Part shown: piece after piece, positions 1 through 7,926 of the stretch
Numbering within the stretch: position 1 is the stretch's first letter
Layout of the letters: each line of letters begins with the position of its first letter
Source: Nostoc sp. CCCryo 231-06
GTDB taxonomy: Bacteria; Cyanobacteriota; Cyanobacteriia; Cyanobacteriales; Nostocaceae
Assembly: GCA_023522315.1 (NCBI GenBank)
Contig: JAHCSU010000543.1
Location: 1 to 35,210 of the forward strand
DNA length: 35,210 bases
Direction of reading: 5' to 3'
Position numbers and translations under genes: made by a program
Notes under the pieces: generated by a model
Told to the model about the DNA's origin: nothing
The model's input: the letters and a program-made list of their open reading frames with translations, nothing else
Databases searched by the model: none

Positions 1-179
1 CAGTTCTGCAAAGACTGCGATCGCTTTATCTAAGTTAATTTCGGGTTGTGCTGGGGCAGTGTATTCTAAGTTCCCTTCATCTGGCACAACAATTGTAACG
101 GGGTTGTCATCTGTAGCAATTAACAGTTCTGCAAAGACTGCGATCGCTTTATCTAAGTTAATTTCGGGTTGTGCTGGGA
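1..179 (-). repeat. 123-bp-period direct repeat inside the left-edge gene
   Basis: Bases 1-55 and 124-178 are identical, giving a period of 123 bases (41 codons) in frame with the minus-strand gene. Similarity fades after about 60 bases, so the repeated core is about 20 residues containing INLDKAIAVFAEL. More copies may lie outside the window. Confidence 0.9.
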
Positions 180-639
180 AAGTGAATTCCGAGTTTTCAG
201 AAACAGCATCTGGGCGATCGGATGAATTTGATTCTACATTCTCCCCCTGCTCCCCCTGCTTCCTCTGTCTCCTCTGCTCCCCCTCTACTCCCTGGCACAA
301 TACTTGAAGTTGGATAGTGTATTGCCAAGATTTACCGAGGAGTTCCGACATCAAATCGCCCATACAGCGCAACTCCCAAACTCCCGGCTCGAAGTAGGTA
401 AAAGGAATTAGCGCCATTAAACCTTCTGAATTAGTGCGACGCGATCGCTTGAAAATTCGCCGCTTTGGTAGAACTTCCTGGGTTGAAGAGTGAGTTACCC
501 GCACTTCCACGTCTGTATTAGGAAGGTTAGAACGAGCCAAAACTCTATACTCCCCTTCCAAAATTTCCAAATTTGGCGATTCTAGGATATGCCACGAGTG
601 ATCGCCTTGTTTCTGTATCAGAAATTGCCAGTGTTCCAT
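1..639 (-). CDS. Unrecognised protein with internal 41-residue repeat, 3' end beyond window
   Basis: The frame is open from an ATG at 637-639 to the left edge: 213 codons without a stop, so the C-terminus is missing. I do not recognise the family. The first ~110 residues look like a compact globular domain (starts MEHWQFLIQKQ, with WELRCMGDLMSELLGKSWQY near residue 100). Residues ~117-135 are a Gln/Gly/Glu/Arg-rich low-complexity stretch encoded by a CCCCCTGCTCC-type short repeat. After it comes a module containing PAQPEINLDKAIAVFAEL, which begins again 41 residues later just before the window ends. No strong Shine-Dalgarno is seen before the ATG, so the start is the first plausible one rather than a proven one. 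No signal peptide or membrane segment is visible. Confidence 0.75.
   Translation of the reverse strand, partial: MEHWQFLIQKQGDHSWHILESPNLEILEGEYRVLARSNLPNTDVEVRVTHSSTQEVLPKRRIFKRSRRTNSEGLMALIPFTYFEPGVWELRCMGDLMSELLGKSWQYTIQLQVLCQGVEGEQRRQRKQGEQGENVESNSSDRPDAVSENSEFTFPAQPEINLDKAIAVFAELLIATDDNPVTIVVPDEGNLEYTAPAQPEINLDKAIAVFAEL
241..292. repeat. Low-complexity CCCCCTGCTCC short repeat within coding sequence
   Basis: The C/T-rich tract around 241-292 is built from imperfect CTCCCCCTG/CTCCTCTG units. It lies in frame inside the left-edge gene, where it encodes a Gln/Gly/Glu/Arg-rich linker. The same kind of tract occurs inside recG near 20000-20020. Confidence 0.6.
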
Positions 640-1167
640 TGTGAGTGATGCCCAGACCGACGAGCCGCCCAATTATATTGTGTATTAACTTGCTTGCAAG
701 TTTACCCCAGTATTTTGTAAATGCATCCCTTCAATGGCTATCTAGTTAACTCAGTTTTACTAACTTGACTTCTGGCAGTTTAACTAGTCCGAAGGCGAAG
801 GGTTTTCAACGAGTTTTCTTATAAATATTGTTGGCTGTAGATGCTCAACTTAGTTAGGACTATGTTTTTGTATGATTTTTTACAAAAATGTCCATTTGTA
901 ATAGACACAACATACAATAAATTAAGATTCACTTGACAATTTTTATTAAATTGTGATTACCCACGTTTTTGCTACAAAGAGTTAGGATGTGGCTCGTAAG
1001 TGTCCTCTGCGAGCGCCCACGGTGGGCGCAAAGCGCGATCGCAAATCACAACAATTAACCGCGCAGCACGTGCCCAACCTACCTGAAGCGTTTCTTTGAA
1101 CCGCTACAAAGCGTATCCTCACCTAAGTGAAATGTGGGCGACAATGAAGATTTACAGGAGGGATTCG
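640..1167. other. Intergenic region, divergent, no gene recognised
   Basis: This 528-base stretch separates a minus-strand and a plus-strand gene, so promoters for both should lie here, but I see no convincing -35/-10 pair. It is AT-rich in its middle. It contains one strong short hairpin, GCGCCCA-CGG-TGGGCGC at 1013-1029, next to a HIP1 site. A reading frame can be extended upstream from the next gene to 1096, but it lacks a ribosome site there. Confidence 0.6.
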
Positions 1168-1365
1168 ATGCTAGTCATTTTAATGGACGAGCAAATCCTT
1201 GCCCCTGAGCAAGTTTGCCAGTCTTGTTTACTCGCTGACAGGAGCGGTCAACCCCGTTGGCGTGGAGGTCAACTGCGCTGTGGTCAAGCCATTCACAAAC
1301 TTACTCAACAGCAGTCAGACCAGTATGAATGTGTGATGGGTTTTCGCATCGCCCATATAGAATAG
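1168..1365 (+). CDS. Small conserved-looking protein with CxxC motif, function unknown
   Basis: The ATG at 1168 is chosen because a perfect AGGAGG lies at 1156-1161 with six bases between; the frame is open further upstream but has no such site. The 65-residue product begins MLVILMDEQILAPEQVCQSC. It has Cys17 and Cys20 in a CxxC pair, a third Cys in QLRCGQ (residue ~39) and a fourth near residue 56. A small zinc-ribbon or other metal/redox site is possible, but the spacing does not match a family I can name. The rest is polar and no membrane segment is seen. It lies 81 bases upstream of the Tic20-like gene on the same strand, and each has its own good ribosome site. Confidence 0.65.
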   Translation: MLVILMDEQILAPEQVCQSCLLADRSGQPRWRGGQLRCGQAIHKLTQQQSDQYECVMGFRIAHIE

Positions 1366-1446
1366 TTGAATTTGCCAGCAAGACCAAGCAACTGCGTTAT
1401 CCTAAGCTCAAGTAAGTATTAAAATTTAACCACAGGAGAACGCATA

Positions 1447-1944
1447 ATGTCTTGGCGCGGGTCTACAACAGTTTCAGATCGGATTTTTGGTTCCTTGCCT
1501 TATTTGCTTCCTCTAATTGAGGTGATAATTCTTGAATTGAAAACCTGCCAAAAATTTAGCAGTTGCTTGCTGCTAGATTTTCCAGTCATAGGATTTGTTT
1601 TATCACCACTTAGACCCTTAGTGCAAATCTACAACATACCCTATGCAGGACTAATTATTTTCTTTGCTTTATTTTTCCTGATAGTGAGAAACGAAAAGAT
1701 TAGTCATTTCATTCGTTTCAACACCATGCAAGCAATCCTATTGGACATTATTATCTTTTTGTTTAGCATCCTAACTGATGTAGTTGGAGTAATTGTCAAT
1801 GGTGGTTTTGCTACACAAACCCTCTCCACAACGATTTTTATAGGCATCATAGTAGCAGTTGTATATTCTATTGCCCAGTCACTATTGGGACGTTATGCGG
1901 AAATTCCGGCGGTTTCCGATGCAGTGTATATGCAAGTGCGTTAG
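1447..1944 (+). CDS. Tic20-like integral membrane protein
   Basis: This 165-residue product has the signature of the cyanobacterial Tic20 family: the start MSWRGSTTVSDRIF, then PYLLPLIEV, the central VRNEKISHFIRFNTMQAILLD, and a C-terminal AEIPAVSDAVYMQVR. Four hydrophobic segments fit four membrane passes (about 18-32, 60-80, 97-118, 128-147). Plant Tic20 belongs to the inner-envelope protein import channel; the role of the bacterial relatives is not settled. The segment at residues ~25-50 (ILELKTCQKFSSCLLLDF) looks longer and more Cys-rich than I expect for the family, as if this loop had diverged. Ribosome site AGGAG at 1434-1438. The stop is three bases from the convergent FAH gene's stop. 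Confidence 0.82.
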   Translation: MSWRGSTTVSDRIFGSLPYLLPLIEVIILELKTCQKFSSCLLLDFPVIGFVLSPLRPLVQIYNIPYAGLIIFFALFFLIVRNEKISHFIRFNTMQAILLDIIIFLFSILTDVVGVIVNGGFATQTLSTTIFIGIIVAVVYSIAQSLLGRYAEIPAVSDAVYMQVR

Positions 1945-1947
1945 AAG

Positions 1948-2721
1948 TTAACGGAGCGCTACGGTGTTTTCCAGGCGACCAATACCTTCTATTTCGACGC
2001 GGACGCGATCGCCTGGATGCAATGGGCTTACACCCTCCGGCGTACCTGTAAGCACCAAATCACCGGGTAGTAGCGTCATAACCTGACTGATATAAGAAAC
2101 TAGAACATCGGGAGAAAACACCATCTGATCTATACAGGCAGATTGGACTGGATTGGCGTAGTCATTCACAAAAGTTTGCAATCTCGCTCCTGGATTTAAT
2201 TCCCGCACGATCCAAGGCCCCAAGGGGCAGAAAGTATCAAAACCTTTGGCTCGCGTCCATTGACCATCCCGTTTTTGTAAATCTCGCGCTGTTACATCAT
2301 TGGCAATGGTGTAGCCCCAAATTTTCGTTTGGGCTACCTCTGGTGTACATTCAAAGGCGTAATCGCCAATCACTAACGCTAACTCTCCTTCGTAGTCAAC
2401 TCTTTGTGACTGGGGAGGATACTTAATTTCCCTCTCAGATGGAATGATCGACGTGGGTGGCTTGAGAAAAATTAGTGGCTCAGAAGGGACTGAAGTTCCC
2501 ATTTCAGCTGCATGTTCTGCATAATTCTTACCCACCGCCACAATTTTTGAGGGAGCGCAGGGAGCCAGAATTTGGTAATTTCCTGGTGTCAAAGTTAAAT
2601 CAGTGGGTTGTCCTTGTAACCAGGGCGGAGCATCTAGCACCTGCACATTCAGGGATAGTTGTAGTAACCCATAGTAAATCTGTCCTTCTTGATTTTGAAT
2701 TCGCACATAGCGTTGCGCCAT
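1948..2721 (-). CDS. Fumarylacetoacetate hydrolase (FAH) family protein
   Basis: The FAH fold is recognised from KIVAVGKNYAEHAAEMG (residues ~61-77), the metal-binding acidic pattern in RVDYEGELALVIG (~106-118), NDVTARDLQKRDGQW (~141-155), KGFDTFCPLGPW, and GDLVLTGTPEGVSPLHPGD near the C-terminus. The Glu pair and the Asp are the usual divalent-metal ligands. Relatives include 2-hydroxyhepta-2,4-diene-1,7-dioate isomerases, acylpyruvases and oxaloacetate tautomerases/decarboxylases; the substrate cannot be told from sequence. I start at the ATG at 2721 (MAQRYVRIQNQEG, 257 residues). A further upstream ATG at 2775 would add an 18-residue basic tail unlike the family. Confidence 0.92.
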   Translation of the reverse strand: MAQRYVRIQNQEGQIYYGLLQLSLNVQVLDAPPWLQGQPTDLTLTPGNYQILAPCAPSKIVAVGKNYAEHAAEMGTSVPSEPLIFLKPPTSIIPSEREIKYPPQSQRVDYEGELALVIGDYAFECTPEVAQTKIWGYTIANDVTARDLQKRDGQWTRAKGFDTFCPLGPWIVRELNPGARLQTFVNDYANPVQSACIDQMVFSPDVLVSYISQVMTLLPGDLVLTGTPEGVSPLHPGDRVRVEIEGIGRLENTVALR

Positions 2722-3221
2722 AACCTTGATGAATATCCTTTTATGTGCTTTTTTGTTGCTGTGAGCGGGTAGCAATGATCAGTTAGCTTTTTAGGGAACC
2801 GATTGAGCCTTGAGCCTGAAAGCGATCGCTCGCTATAATCTATGTCCCAATACGGTTCGGTTAATATGTTTGGCTCTCGGAGATCCCCCCAATCCCCAAT
2901 TTATCGGGGGCCGTCGCAGGCGGGAGGAGCTGAACCCAACCTGATATATGTCATTAGGGAAAGATACCCCTTGGCAAAGCTGATAGCTTGATCAATCTTG
3001 TCAAAAAAAAGACTACCTCCGTTCACTGTCGTCTCATCATTCCCCTTGGGGGTAAGTGAGAGATTTATTTTGGAATATAGCTAAAGAAATCTGGGGGCCG
3101 GGAAGCGACCTAGTTTTCATTAGGGACATCCAAAAAATTCAAACTTCGGCGATTTGGCTAATGATTCAAATTGAAAACTGGTAAGATTATAGTTCCTTGT
3201 TGCTTCAGATGTTGATTAATA
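2722..3221. other. Intergenic region upstream of rpsF, no gene recognised
   Basis: About 500 bases with no credible reading frame. It holds a HIP1 site near 2821, a G/C-rich patch with a CCCC-AATTTATC-GGGG hairpin near 2895-2910, a poly(A) run near 3004, and the 10-base direct repeat TCATTAGGGA at 2951-2960 and 3117-3126. None of these has an assignable role. Confidence 0.6.
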
Positions 3222-3250
3222 CTGACATTTTGAATTAATTTAGGTATAAA
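3222..3250 (+). promoter_or_regulatory. Sigma-70-type promoter of rpsF
   Basis: CTGACA (3222-3227) and TATAAA (3245-3250) are separated by exactly 17 bases, each one mismatch from consensus. Transcription would begin near 3257, giving a leader of about 37 bases that includes the ribosome site AAGGAG at 3278-3283. Confidence 0.6.
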
Positions 3251-3293
3251 TTAGCATCAGCAGCCATTTTTGTCCATAAGGAGACTGAAAAAT

Positions 3294-3656
3294 ATGACTA
3301 CAAGTTACGAAACAATGTACATTCTCCGTCCTGACCTGGGAGACGAACAGGTAGAGCAAGCAATTACTAAATATCAGAATTTGCTTCGTGACCAAGGCGC
3401 CCAGGATATGCAAATTCAAAATCGTGGTAAGCGTCGTCTTGCTTATGAAATCAAAAAACACCGCGATGGCATCTACATCCAGTTAAACTACGGTGCGCCT
3501 GCAACTGCGATCGCCCCTTTTGAACGCGCCATGCGCTTGAGTGAAGAAGTGATTCGCTATTTGACAGTTAAGCAGGAAGCCGAAGAGGAAAAACCACCTA
3601 AAGAGGAAAAAGAAAAACCCACTAAAGTAGCTGCACCTGCACCTGCAACAGTGTAA
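3294..3656 (+). CDS. rpsF: 30S ribosomal protein S6
   Basis: The 120-residue product is S6: it starts [15 protein letters not shown], continues with [22 protein letters not shown] (residues ~46-67) and [18 protein letters not shown] (~77-94), and ends in a Glu/Lys/Pro/Ala-rich tail of about 25 residues. S6 sits on the 30S platform with S18. The ATG at 3294 follows AAGGAG at 3278-3283; a longer frame from 3270 has no ribosome site and does not fit the family. The gene stands alone, with no rpsR next to it. A heptamer repeat begins directly after the stop codon. Confidence 0.97.
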   Translation: MTTSYETMYILRPDLGDEQVEQAITKYQNLLRDQGAQDMQIQNRGKRRLAYEIKKHRDGIYIQLNYGAPATAIAPFERAMRLSEEVIRYLTVKQEAEEEKPPKEEKEKPTKVAAPAPATV

Positions 3657-3700
3657 GGGATAGGGAATAGGGAATAGGGAATAGGGAATAGGGAATGGGG
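3657..3700. repeat. Short tandem heptamer repeat TAGGGAA x5
   Basis: Five exact TAGGGAA units run from 3661 to 3695, one base-quartet after the rpsF stop, and end in TGGGG. Heptamer arrays of this kind are typical of Nostoc-type genomes. Confidence 0.95.
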
Positions 3701-3713
3701 ATACGAGGAATAA

Positions 3714-3890
3714 ATAATTAAGGCTCTACCGATCCCCTTATGGTAATTAAACCTCAATCAGGGTGAAAGTCTTATAAGGCAAGGCTTATCAAGCTTCAAC
3801 ATATTATTTTGGTTGAAATACTTACGGGGTAAAGCTTTTAAGGATTTTCAACCCGATTTTGCATAAGGGGATCGGTAGAACCATAATTAA
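3714..3890. mobile_element. 161-bp MITE with 21-bp inverted ends and 8-bp target duplications (ISL3-like)
   Basis: The element spans 3722-3882. Its ends, 3722-3742 and 3862-3882, are inverted copies of each other over 21 bases with one mismatch (GGYTCTACCGATCCCC...). It is flanked by perfect 8-base direct repeats ATAATTAA at 3714-3721 and 3883-3890, the expected footprint of transposition. The 119-base interior has no reading frame. Ends starting GGCTCT/GGTTCT together with an 8-base duplication are what I know of the ISL3 family, so it is most likely a non-autonomous ISL3 derivative mobilised in trans; that family assignment is inference. Confidence 0.88.
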
Positions 3891-3892
3891 TC

Positions 3893-3927
3893 CCCAATGC
3901 CCCATGCCCAATGCCCCATGCCCAATC
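3893..3927. repeat. Short tandem heptamer repeat CCCAATG/CCCCATG x5
   Basis: Five heptamers alternate CCCAATG, CCCCATG, CCCAATG, CCCCATG, CCCAATC. The array begins three bases after the right target duplication of the MITE. Confidence 0.93.
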
Positions 3928-4064
3928 CCATTCAATAAAATTTTGTTTTTTCTTTTTTCGTGACTTGCTTGGGAATGCTACATTAACAAATACTTGCCAA
4001 AGGTAGTACTCCCGCAGTTATACCTAAGAGTGGACAAGATTCTGAATGGGAGCTGTAAGCTACT

Positions 4065-4628
4065 GTGAGCCAATCTGATACACCCAATATTCAAGTTCTC
4101 TCTACGGAAGTATCGCAGCTACGTCAAGAGTTGCAACTTCGTGATTCCTTAGTACAACAACTATCTCAAGAACTCTTCCGCCTGGTAAAGGGTAACACTA
4201 GTTTTATGCCCCAGCAGCCGGATCTGGAGCGCGATCTGACCCAGTTACAGGCTTTGCAAGAACAACTCCAAGCTGTGGAGCAGCAGGTGGCGTTCTACCA
4301 AGAGCAAATTACAACTCGTGACTCCGAAATTTACCAATTGCGACAGTCAGTTCAAGAACTCACCGATCGCAGTCGGATGTTGGAGCAAGTAGTACAAGAG
4401 TTGCCTCAAATTTACCGTCGGAAGTTTGAAGAGCGGATGACGCCAGTGAGAGAAAAGGTAGCAATGCTACAACGGGAAAACCGCCAACTACAAGCAGAAC
4501 TGCAAAGTGTGAGTTACCGTTTAGCACTCAAAACTCGCAATGCTAGTCACAGTGGCATTGATTTGCCAAATTTTCCCCGCCCAGCATCTGATGAAGAAAC
4601 TAACATTTCAACTCCCCAAAACGCCTAA
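4065..4628 (+). CDS. Coiled-coil protein, function unknown
   Basis: The GTG at 4065 begins a 187-residue, Gln/Glu/Leu-rich product with few aromatic residues. Heptad-like spacing of hydrophobic residues runs from about residue 10 to 155, interrupted near 42-50 (GNTSFMPQQPD) and near the PQIYRRKFEERMTPVREKV segment (~114-132). A Ser/Pro/Asn-rich tail follows. This is a soluble, elongated coiled coil and I cannot name a function. A GGGAG lies 12 bases before the GTG, a rather long spacing, so the start is probable but not certain. No ATG fits near the N-terminus. The gene is isolated, with a 408-base gap before it and 453 after. Confidence 0.75.
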   Translation: MSQSDTPNIQVLSTEVSQLRQELQLRDSLVQQLSQELFRLVKGNTSFMPQQPDLERDLTQLQALQEQLQAVEQQVAFYQEQITTRDSEIYQLRQSVQELTDRSRMLEQVVQELPQIYRRKFEERMTPVREKVAMLQRENRQLQAELQSVSYRLALKTRNASHSGIDLPNFPRPASDEETNISTPQNA

Positions 4629-5081
4629 AGTTATCATTATGGTGGAATCGAACAGGTAAGAAATTGCCGCGAAAAAGTGTCTTTGAGACATCCAACTAGT
4701 ACACCAAGGCAATAAATAACAACTATGGAGTTATAAATAACGCCTGCGTTTTTACACCAGTTAACTCGGTTATAGAATAATTAGCTCAGAGTAATTTGAA
4801 AAGCCCTGTCTTTCAAAAGCTGGGGAGTCTCACAAATAATTGCATTGTTTTGACCGATTTTGGTCATTTCTTACTTCACTGCTTTAGGTAGATGGCTTCC
4901 AACAAGCAGGTTCATTCATCTGCTTATTGATATTACCTACGTCAAAGCCATGAGTTTCGCTCAATATTCTTCTCTAGAAAAAAGAAAATCAGCCTGCTAG
5001 CGCCAGACTGTTCTCTTTGAGAATATAAAAAAATGCAAATATTGCTTGACTCCACCATCCATCTATAGGTAGATTTATTGT
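4629..5081. other. Intergenic region between convergent genes, with a gene-tail remnant
   Basis: No complete gene is seen in these 453 bases. The only interpretable structure is the duplicated 3' tail of the neighbouring STAS gene at 4991-5020, listed separately, plus a weak GACC-GATTTT-GGTC hairpin near 4852-4865. Confidence 0.6.
4990..5020 (-). pseudogene. Duplicated 3' tail of the STAS gene
   Basis: Bases 4991-5020 match 5084-5113, the last codons of the adjacent STAS gene, at 29 of 30 positions. On the minus strand the copy reads KENSLALAG then a stop, against KENSLVLAG in the intact gene. Upstream of this tail the similarity ends, so only a fragment of a former second copy, or a short duplication, remains. 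Confidence 0.7.
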
Positions 5082-5435
5082 TTAGCCTGCTAGCACCAGA
5101 CTGTTCTCTTTGACTGTGGAAAAAATGTCTTCGTAAGTGGGAAAAATTTCAAATACTGAATCTAATTGGGTAAGTTCTAAAATTAACCGTACAGGAGCTT
5201 GCACGTTGCATAGAACCAAGCGGCAACCACTCTGACGTGCAGCTTTCAACCCTTTTACTAAGGGGACTAACCCAGAACTGTCCATGAAATTAACTTCTGC
5301 TAGGTCGATAACCCAGAGTTGATGAGCTTGGGGCACTACTCTAGCCATCTGTTCACTCAAAGTCTTACCGCCTTCCAAATCTATGCTGGCTTGGGGTTTA
5401 AACAAAATAACTTGAAGTTCTTGTGTGAGAATCAT
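5082..5435 (-). CDS. STAS-domain anti-sigma-factor antagonist
   Basis: The 117-residue product is a single STAS domain (SpoIIAA/RsbV type). The key stretch WVIDLAEVNFMDSSGLVPLV (residues ~41-60) has the DSSG loop whose serine is phosphorylated by a partner kinase/anti-sigma factor in this family. Dephosphorylated antagonists bind the anti-sigma factor and free the sigma factor. No kinase or sigma-factor gene lies nearby, so the partner is elsewhere. The ATG at 5435 gives the usual N-terminus (MILTQELQVILFKP). A near-identical copy of its final codons lies about 90 bases downstream. Confidence 0.9.
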   Translation of the reverse strand: MILTQELQVILFKPQASIDLEGGKTLSEQMARVVPQAHQLWVIDLAEVNFMDSSGLVPLVKGLKAARQSGCRLVLCNVQAPVRLILELTQLDSVFEIFPTYEDIFSTVKENSLVLAG

Positions 5436-5922
5436 GAATTTAACAGGGTAATTGGAACACTTGACAAAAAATTGAAAAAAGACATTAATACCTCTTATCT
5501 TTCAACAGCAAAATTACTGTTTTACCCAGATATTTGGGCAATTGCAGTCGTGGAGTTGAGAGGAATTATTTCAGTATTCATGCCGTATAATTTGTGATAA
5601 CTTTCATCAATATAGGCATAAACGCCTAACAATTTCGGTATCAACCGTATCTTTTACAAGATTTTTATAATTTAACTGGATATTTATAAATTTTTTATAA
5701 ATATTTTAATTTTTTTTTAATAAATTTTGAAATTGTGGTAAAAAATCTAAAAAATGCATAGTTAATAGTCAAAAGTCAATAGTTAGCATAGACTATAGTT
5801 TATGGATGATTGAGAATTAAACTAATGACTCAATGGCTGTATGTAGCGGTTTAATTGACACCCCGCGCATAAACAAGCAAAGATATAATAAAAGTAAAAA
5901 TTTGTAAAGACGGCGGTATGGG
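5436..5922. other. AT-rich intergenic region, no gene recognised
   Basis: This 487-base divergent region between the STAS gene and dedA is very AT-rich around 5655-5760, with runs of A and T. It should hold promoters for both genes. I could not pick a convincing pair of boxes or any stable hairpin. Confidence 0.55.
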
Positions 5923-6555
5923 ATGTCTTTAGAGCTGATTTCACTAGAAAATATCCAGGAAGTCGCCCACAATTACGGGTATTGGGCAATTTTTTTGGGA
6001 ATTTTGCTAGAAAATTTAGGCATTCCCCTTCCTGGCGAAACCGTGACCTTAGTAGGCGGGTTTCTAGCTGGCAGCGATGAACTGAATTTCTGGCTGGTTC
6101 TCGGTGATGCAATTATGGGTGCTGTAATTGGCGGCACTTGTGGCTATTGGATTGGTAGAGTTAGCGGCTGGCCTTTTTTGGTAAAAGTTGGTAGGATATT
6201 TCGGATTTCTGAAGTGCGGTTGCTGACTATCAAAGAACAATTTAGTCAAAATTCTGCTAAAGCAGTATTTTTTGGACGTTTTCTAGCATTGTTGCGAGTT
6301 TTTGCTGCACCACTAGCTGGTATAGCCGAAATGCCCTTTGGAAAATTCTTTTTATACAACTTTTTAGGAGCAGTTGCTTGGGCTAGCTTGATGGTGACAT
6401 TAGCTTTTTTTGCAGGCAAAATTGTTTCTTTAGAGCAATTGGTTGCTTGGGTGGGTCAATTTGCGATCGCAGCGTTGCTGATCTTGGCTGCCTTAATTAT
6501 TGTGCCCCTGTGGCTAGAGTCTCGCCAAGTTAAGGAAGTGAGAAGTGAGGAGTGA
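5923..6555 (+). CDS. DedA/VTT-domain membrane protein
   Basis: The 210-residue product has the DedA family pattern: an amphipathic start, GYWAIFLGILLENLGIPLPGE (residues ~19-39, with the Glu and Pro-Gly-Glu typical of the re-entrant helix), GTCGYWIGRVSGW (~70-82), and FFGRFLALLRVFAAPLAGIAEMPF (~116-139) containing the conserved Arg pair. Two further C-terminal membrane helices follow. DedA proteins act in phospholipid or undecaprenyl-phosphate flipping and membrane-potential homeostasis; the exact role here is unknown. The last residues (VKEVRSEE) are encoded by a GTGAGGA-type short repeat that continues past the stop, so the C-terminus seems to have been set by repeat insertion. Confidence 0.93.
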   Translation: MSLELISLENIQEVAHNYGYWAIFLGILLENLGIPLPGETVTLVGGFLAGSDELNFWLVLGDAIMGAVIGGTCGYWIGRVSGWPFLVKVGRIFRISEVRLLTIKEQFSQNSAKAVFFGRFLALLRVFAAPLAGIAEMPFGKFFLYNFLGAVAWASLMVTLAFFAGKIVSLEQLVAWVGQFAIAALLILAALIIVPLWLESRQVKEVRSEE

Positions 6556-6566
6556 GGAGTGAGGAG

Positions 6567-6596
6567 AGACGCGATTAATCGCGTCTGTACAAGAGT
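6567..6596. repeat. Interspersed palindromic repeat, copy 1
   Basis: The core GACGCGATTAATCGCGTC at 6568-6585 is a perfect 18-base palindrome. The 30 bases 6567-6596 are identical to 20322-20351. Both copies are embedded in GAGTTAGGAG-type short repeats. Confidence 0.9.
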
Positions 6597-6603
6597 TAGG
6601 AGT

Positions 6604-6637
6604 AAAGTGAAAAGTTATTTCTTTTAACTTTCACTTC
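6604..6637. terminator. Possible bidirectional terminator between dedA and argG
   Basis: AAGTGAAAAGTTA and TAACTTTCACTT form a 12-bp stem with one bulged A and a short T-rich loop, lying between the convergent dedA and argG stops. There is no clean U-run on either side, so it is a candidate only. The gap also has TAACTCC heptamers next to the argG stop. Confidence 0.4.
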
Positions 6638-6680
6638 TTGTATTTTGCATTTTTAACTCCTAACTCCTAACTCTTAACTC

Positions 6681-7883
6681 CTAACCTCGAACTTGCTGTG
6701 ACCAAATCCGAGTTGGTAGTCCCCAAACGTAGATAAAGCCTTCAGCAGCTTTGTGGTCAAATTTGTCTTCGGCTCCGTAGGTTGCCAAATCGGGAGTATA
6801 GAGGGAATTGTCACTGGAACGTCCAACTATCGTAGAGTTACCCTTGAACAACTTCACTCGTACAGTTCCAGAGACTCGCTCTTGTGTCTTTTGAATAAAG
6901 GCATCCAGTGCAACTTTGAGTGGACTGTACCACAAACCGTTGTAAACGATTTGGCTGTAAGTTTCTTCAATCCCACGCTTGTAATGGGTGACATCTGCCG
7001 TTAAGGTCAAGCTTTCTAAATCCCTATGTGCCTGAATTAGCACTAACATCGCCGGTGATTCGTAGATTTCCCGTGATTTGATCCCCACCAGACGGTTTTC
7101 GATCATGTCGATCCGTCCGATACCATGATTTCCTACCGCCTGATTGAGTTCTTCAATTAGTTCAACTGGCTGTTTAGCTATTCCGTTGAGGGTTGTCGGA
7201 ATACCACCGTGGAAACCAATTTCGATGTACTCTGGCTCGTTGGGAGTATCAGCGATCGCTTTGGTCATCTCATAAATTTCTTCTGGTGGCTCAAATGACG
7301 GATCTTCGAGTAAACCAGCTTCAATGCTACGACCAAGCAAATTCTTGTCAATGCTGTAGGGAGAGGATTTTTTGACTGGTGAGGCGATACCAAACTTTTC
7401 CCCATAAGCGATCGTTTCCTCGCGGCTCATGCCCCATTCTCTGGCTGGTGCGAGGATTTTTAGGTTGGGGTTTAAAGCGGTGACAGAGACATCAAAGCGA
7501 ACCTGATCGTTACCTTTGCCGGTGCAACCGTGAGCGATCGCATCAGCACCATATTTTTCGGCTGTTTCTACTAATACCTTAGCAATCAGTGGACGAGCAA
7601 GGGCAGTTCCGAGAGGATAACGATTTTCATAAAGGGCGTTGGCTTGAATCGCTCCAAAGGCGTAATCTTTAACGAAGCTGTCTTTGACATCCGCCACGAG
7701 GGATTCACTTGCACCCGATTTCAGAGCTTTTTCTCGAACTGGCTCTAATTCATCTCCCTGGCCTAAATCTGCTGCTAGGGTAATCACCTCTTCCACACCC
7801 CACTCCTGTTTGAGGTAAGGGATGCAAACGGAGGTATCTACTCCACCAGAATATGCCAGGACAACCTTTTTGGCGCGACCCAT
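6681..7883 (-). CDS. argG: Argininosuccinate synthase
   Basis: This 400-residue cytoplasmic enzyme joins citrulline and aspartate at the cost of ATP to AMP + PPi, the penultimate step of arginine synthesis. The N-terminal ATP-binding P-loop [10 protein letters not shown] (residues ~9-18) is intact, as are [13 protein letters not shown] (~118-130, citrulline/aspartate binding) and [15 protein letters not shown] (~174-188). Length is normal for the family. The ATG at 7883 follows a GGAG at 7890-7893. Upstream on the minus strand a TATAAT (7926-7921) gives a plausible -10, but no good -35 matches it. The gene stands alone, convergent with dedA. Confidence 0.98.
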   Translation of the reverse strand: MGRAKKVVLAYSGGVDTSVCIPYLKQEWGVEEVITLAADLGQGDELEPVREKALKSGASESLVADVKDSFVKDYAFGAIQANALYENRYPLGTALARPLIAKVLVETAEKYGADAIAHGCTGKGNDQVRFDVSVTALNPNLKILAPAREWGMSREETIAYGEKFGIASPVKKSSPYSIDKNLLGRSIEAGLLEDPSFEPPEEIYEMTKAIADTPNEPEYIEIGFHGGIPTTLNGIAKQPVELIEELNQAVGNHGIGRIDMIENRLVGIKSREIYESPAMLVLIQAHRDLESLTLTADVTHYKRGIEETYSQIVYNGLWYSPLKVALDAFIQKTQERVSGTVRVKLFKGNSTIVGRSSDNSLYTPDLATYGAEDKFDHKAAEGFIYVWGLPTRIWSQQVRG

Positions 7884-7920
7884 TAATTTCTCCAGTTAGG
7901 AAAACAAACAATGAGTCATT

Positions 7921-7926
7921 ATTATA
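7921..7926 (-). promoter_or_regulatory. Candidate -10 element of argG
   Basis: A perfect TATAAT on the minus strand lies about 38 bases upstream of the argG start. The hexamer 17 bases further up is a poor -35 match, so an activator may be needed or the site may be chance in AT-rich DNA. Confidence 0.35.

Noticed and set aside
2951-3126. Ten-base direct repeat TCATTAGGGA at 2951-2960 and 3117-3126 as a target duplication
   Set aside because: The enclosed DNA has no inverted ends and no coding potential; a 10-base repeat alone is weak evidence.
5319-5597. 92-codon plus-strand frame overlapping the start of the STAS gene
   Set aside because: No ribosome site, no recognisable domain, and it overlaps a confident gene on the other strand.
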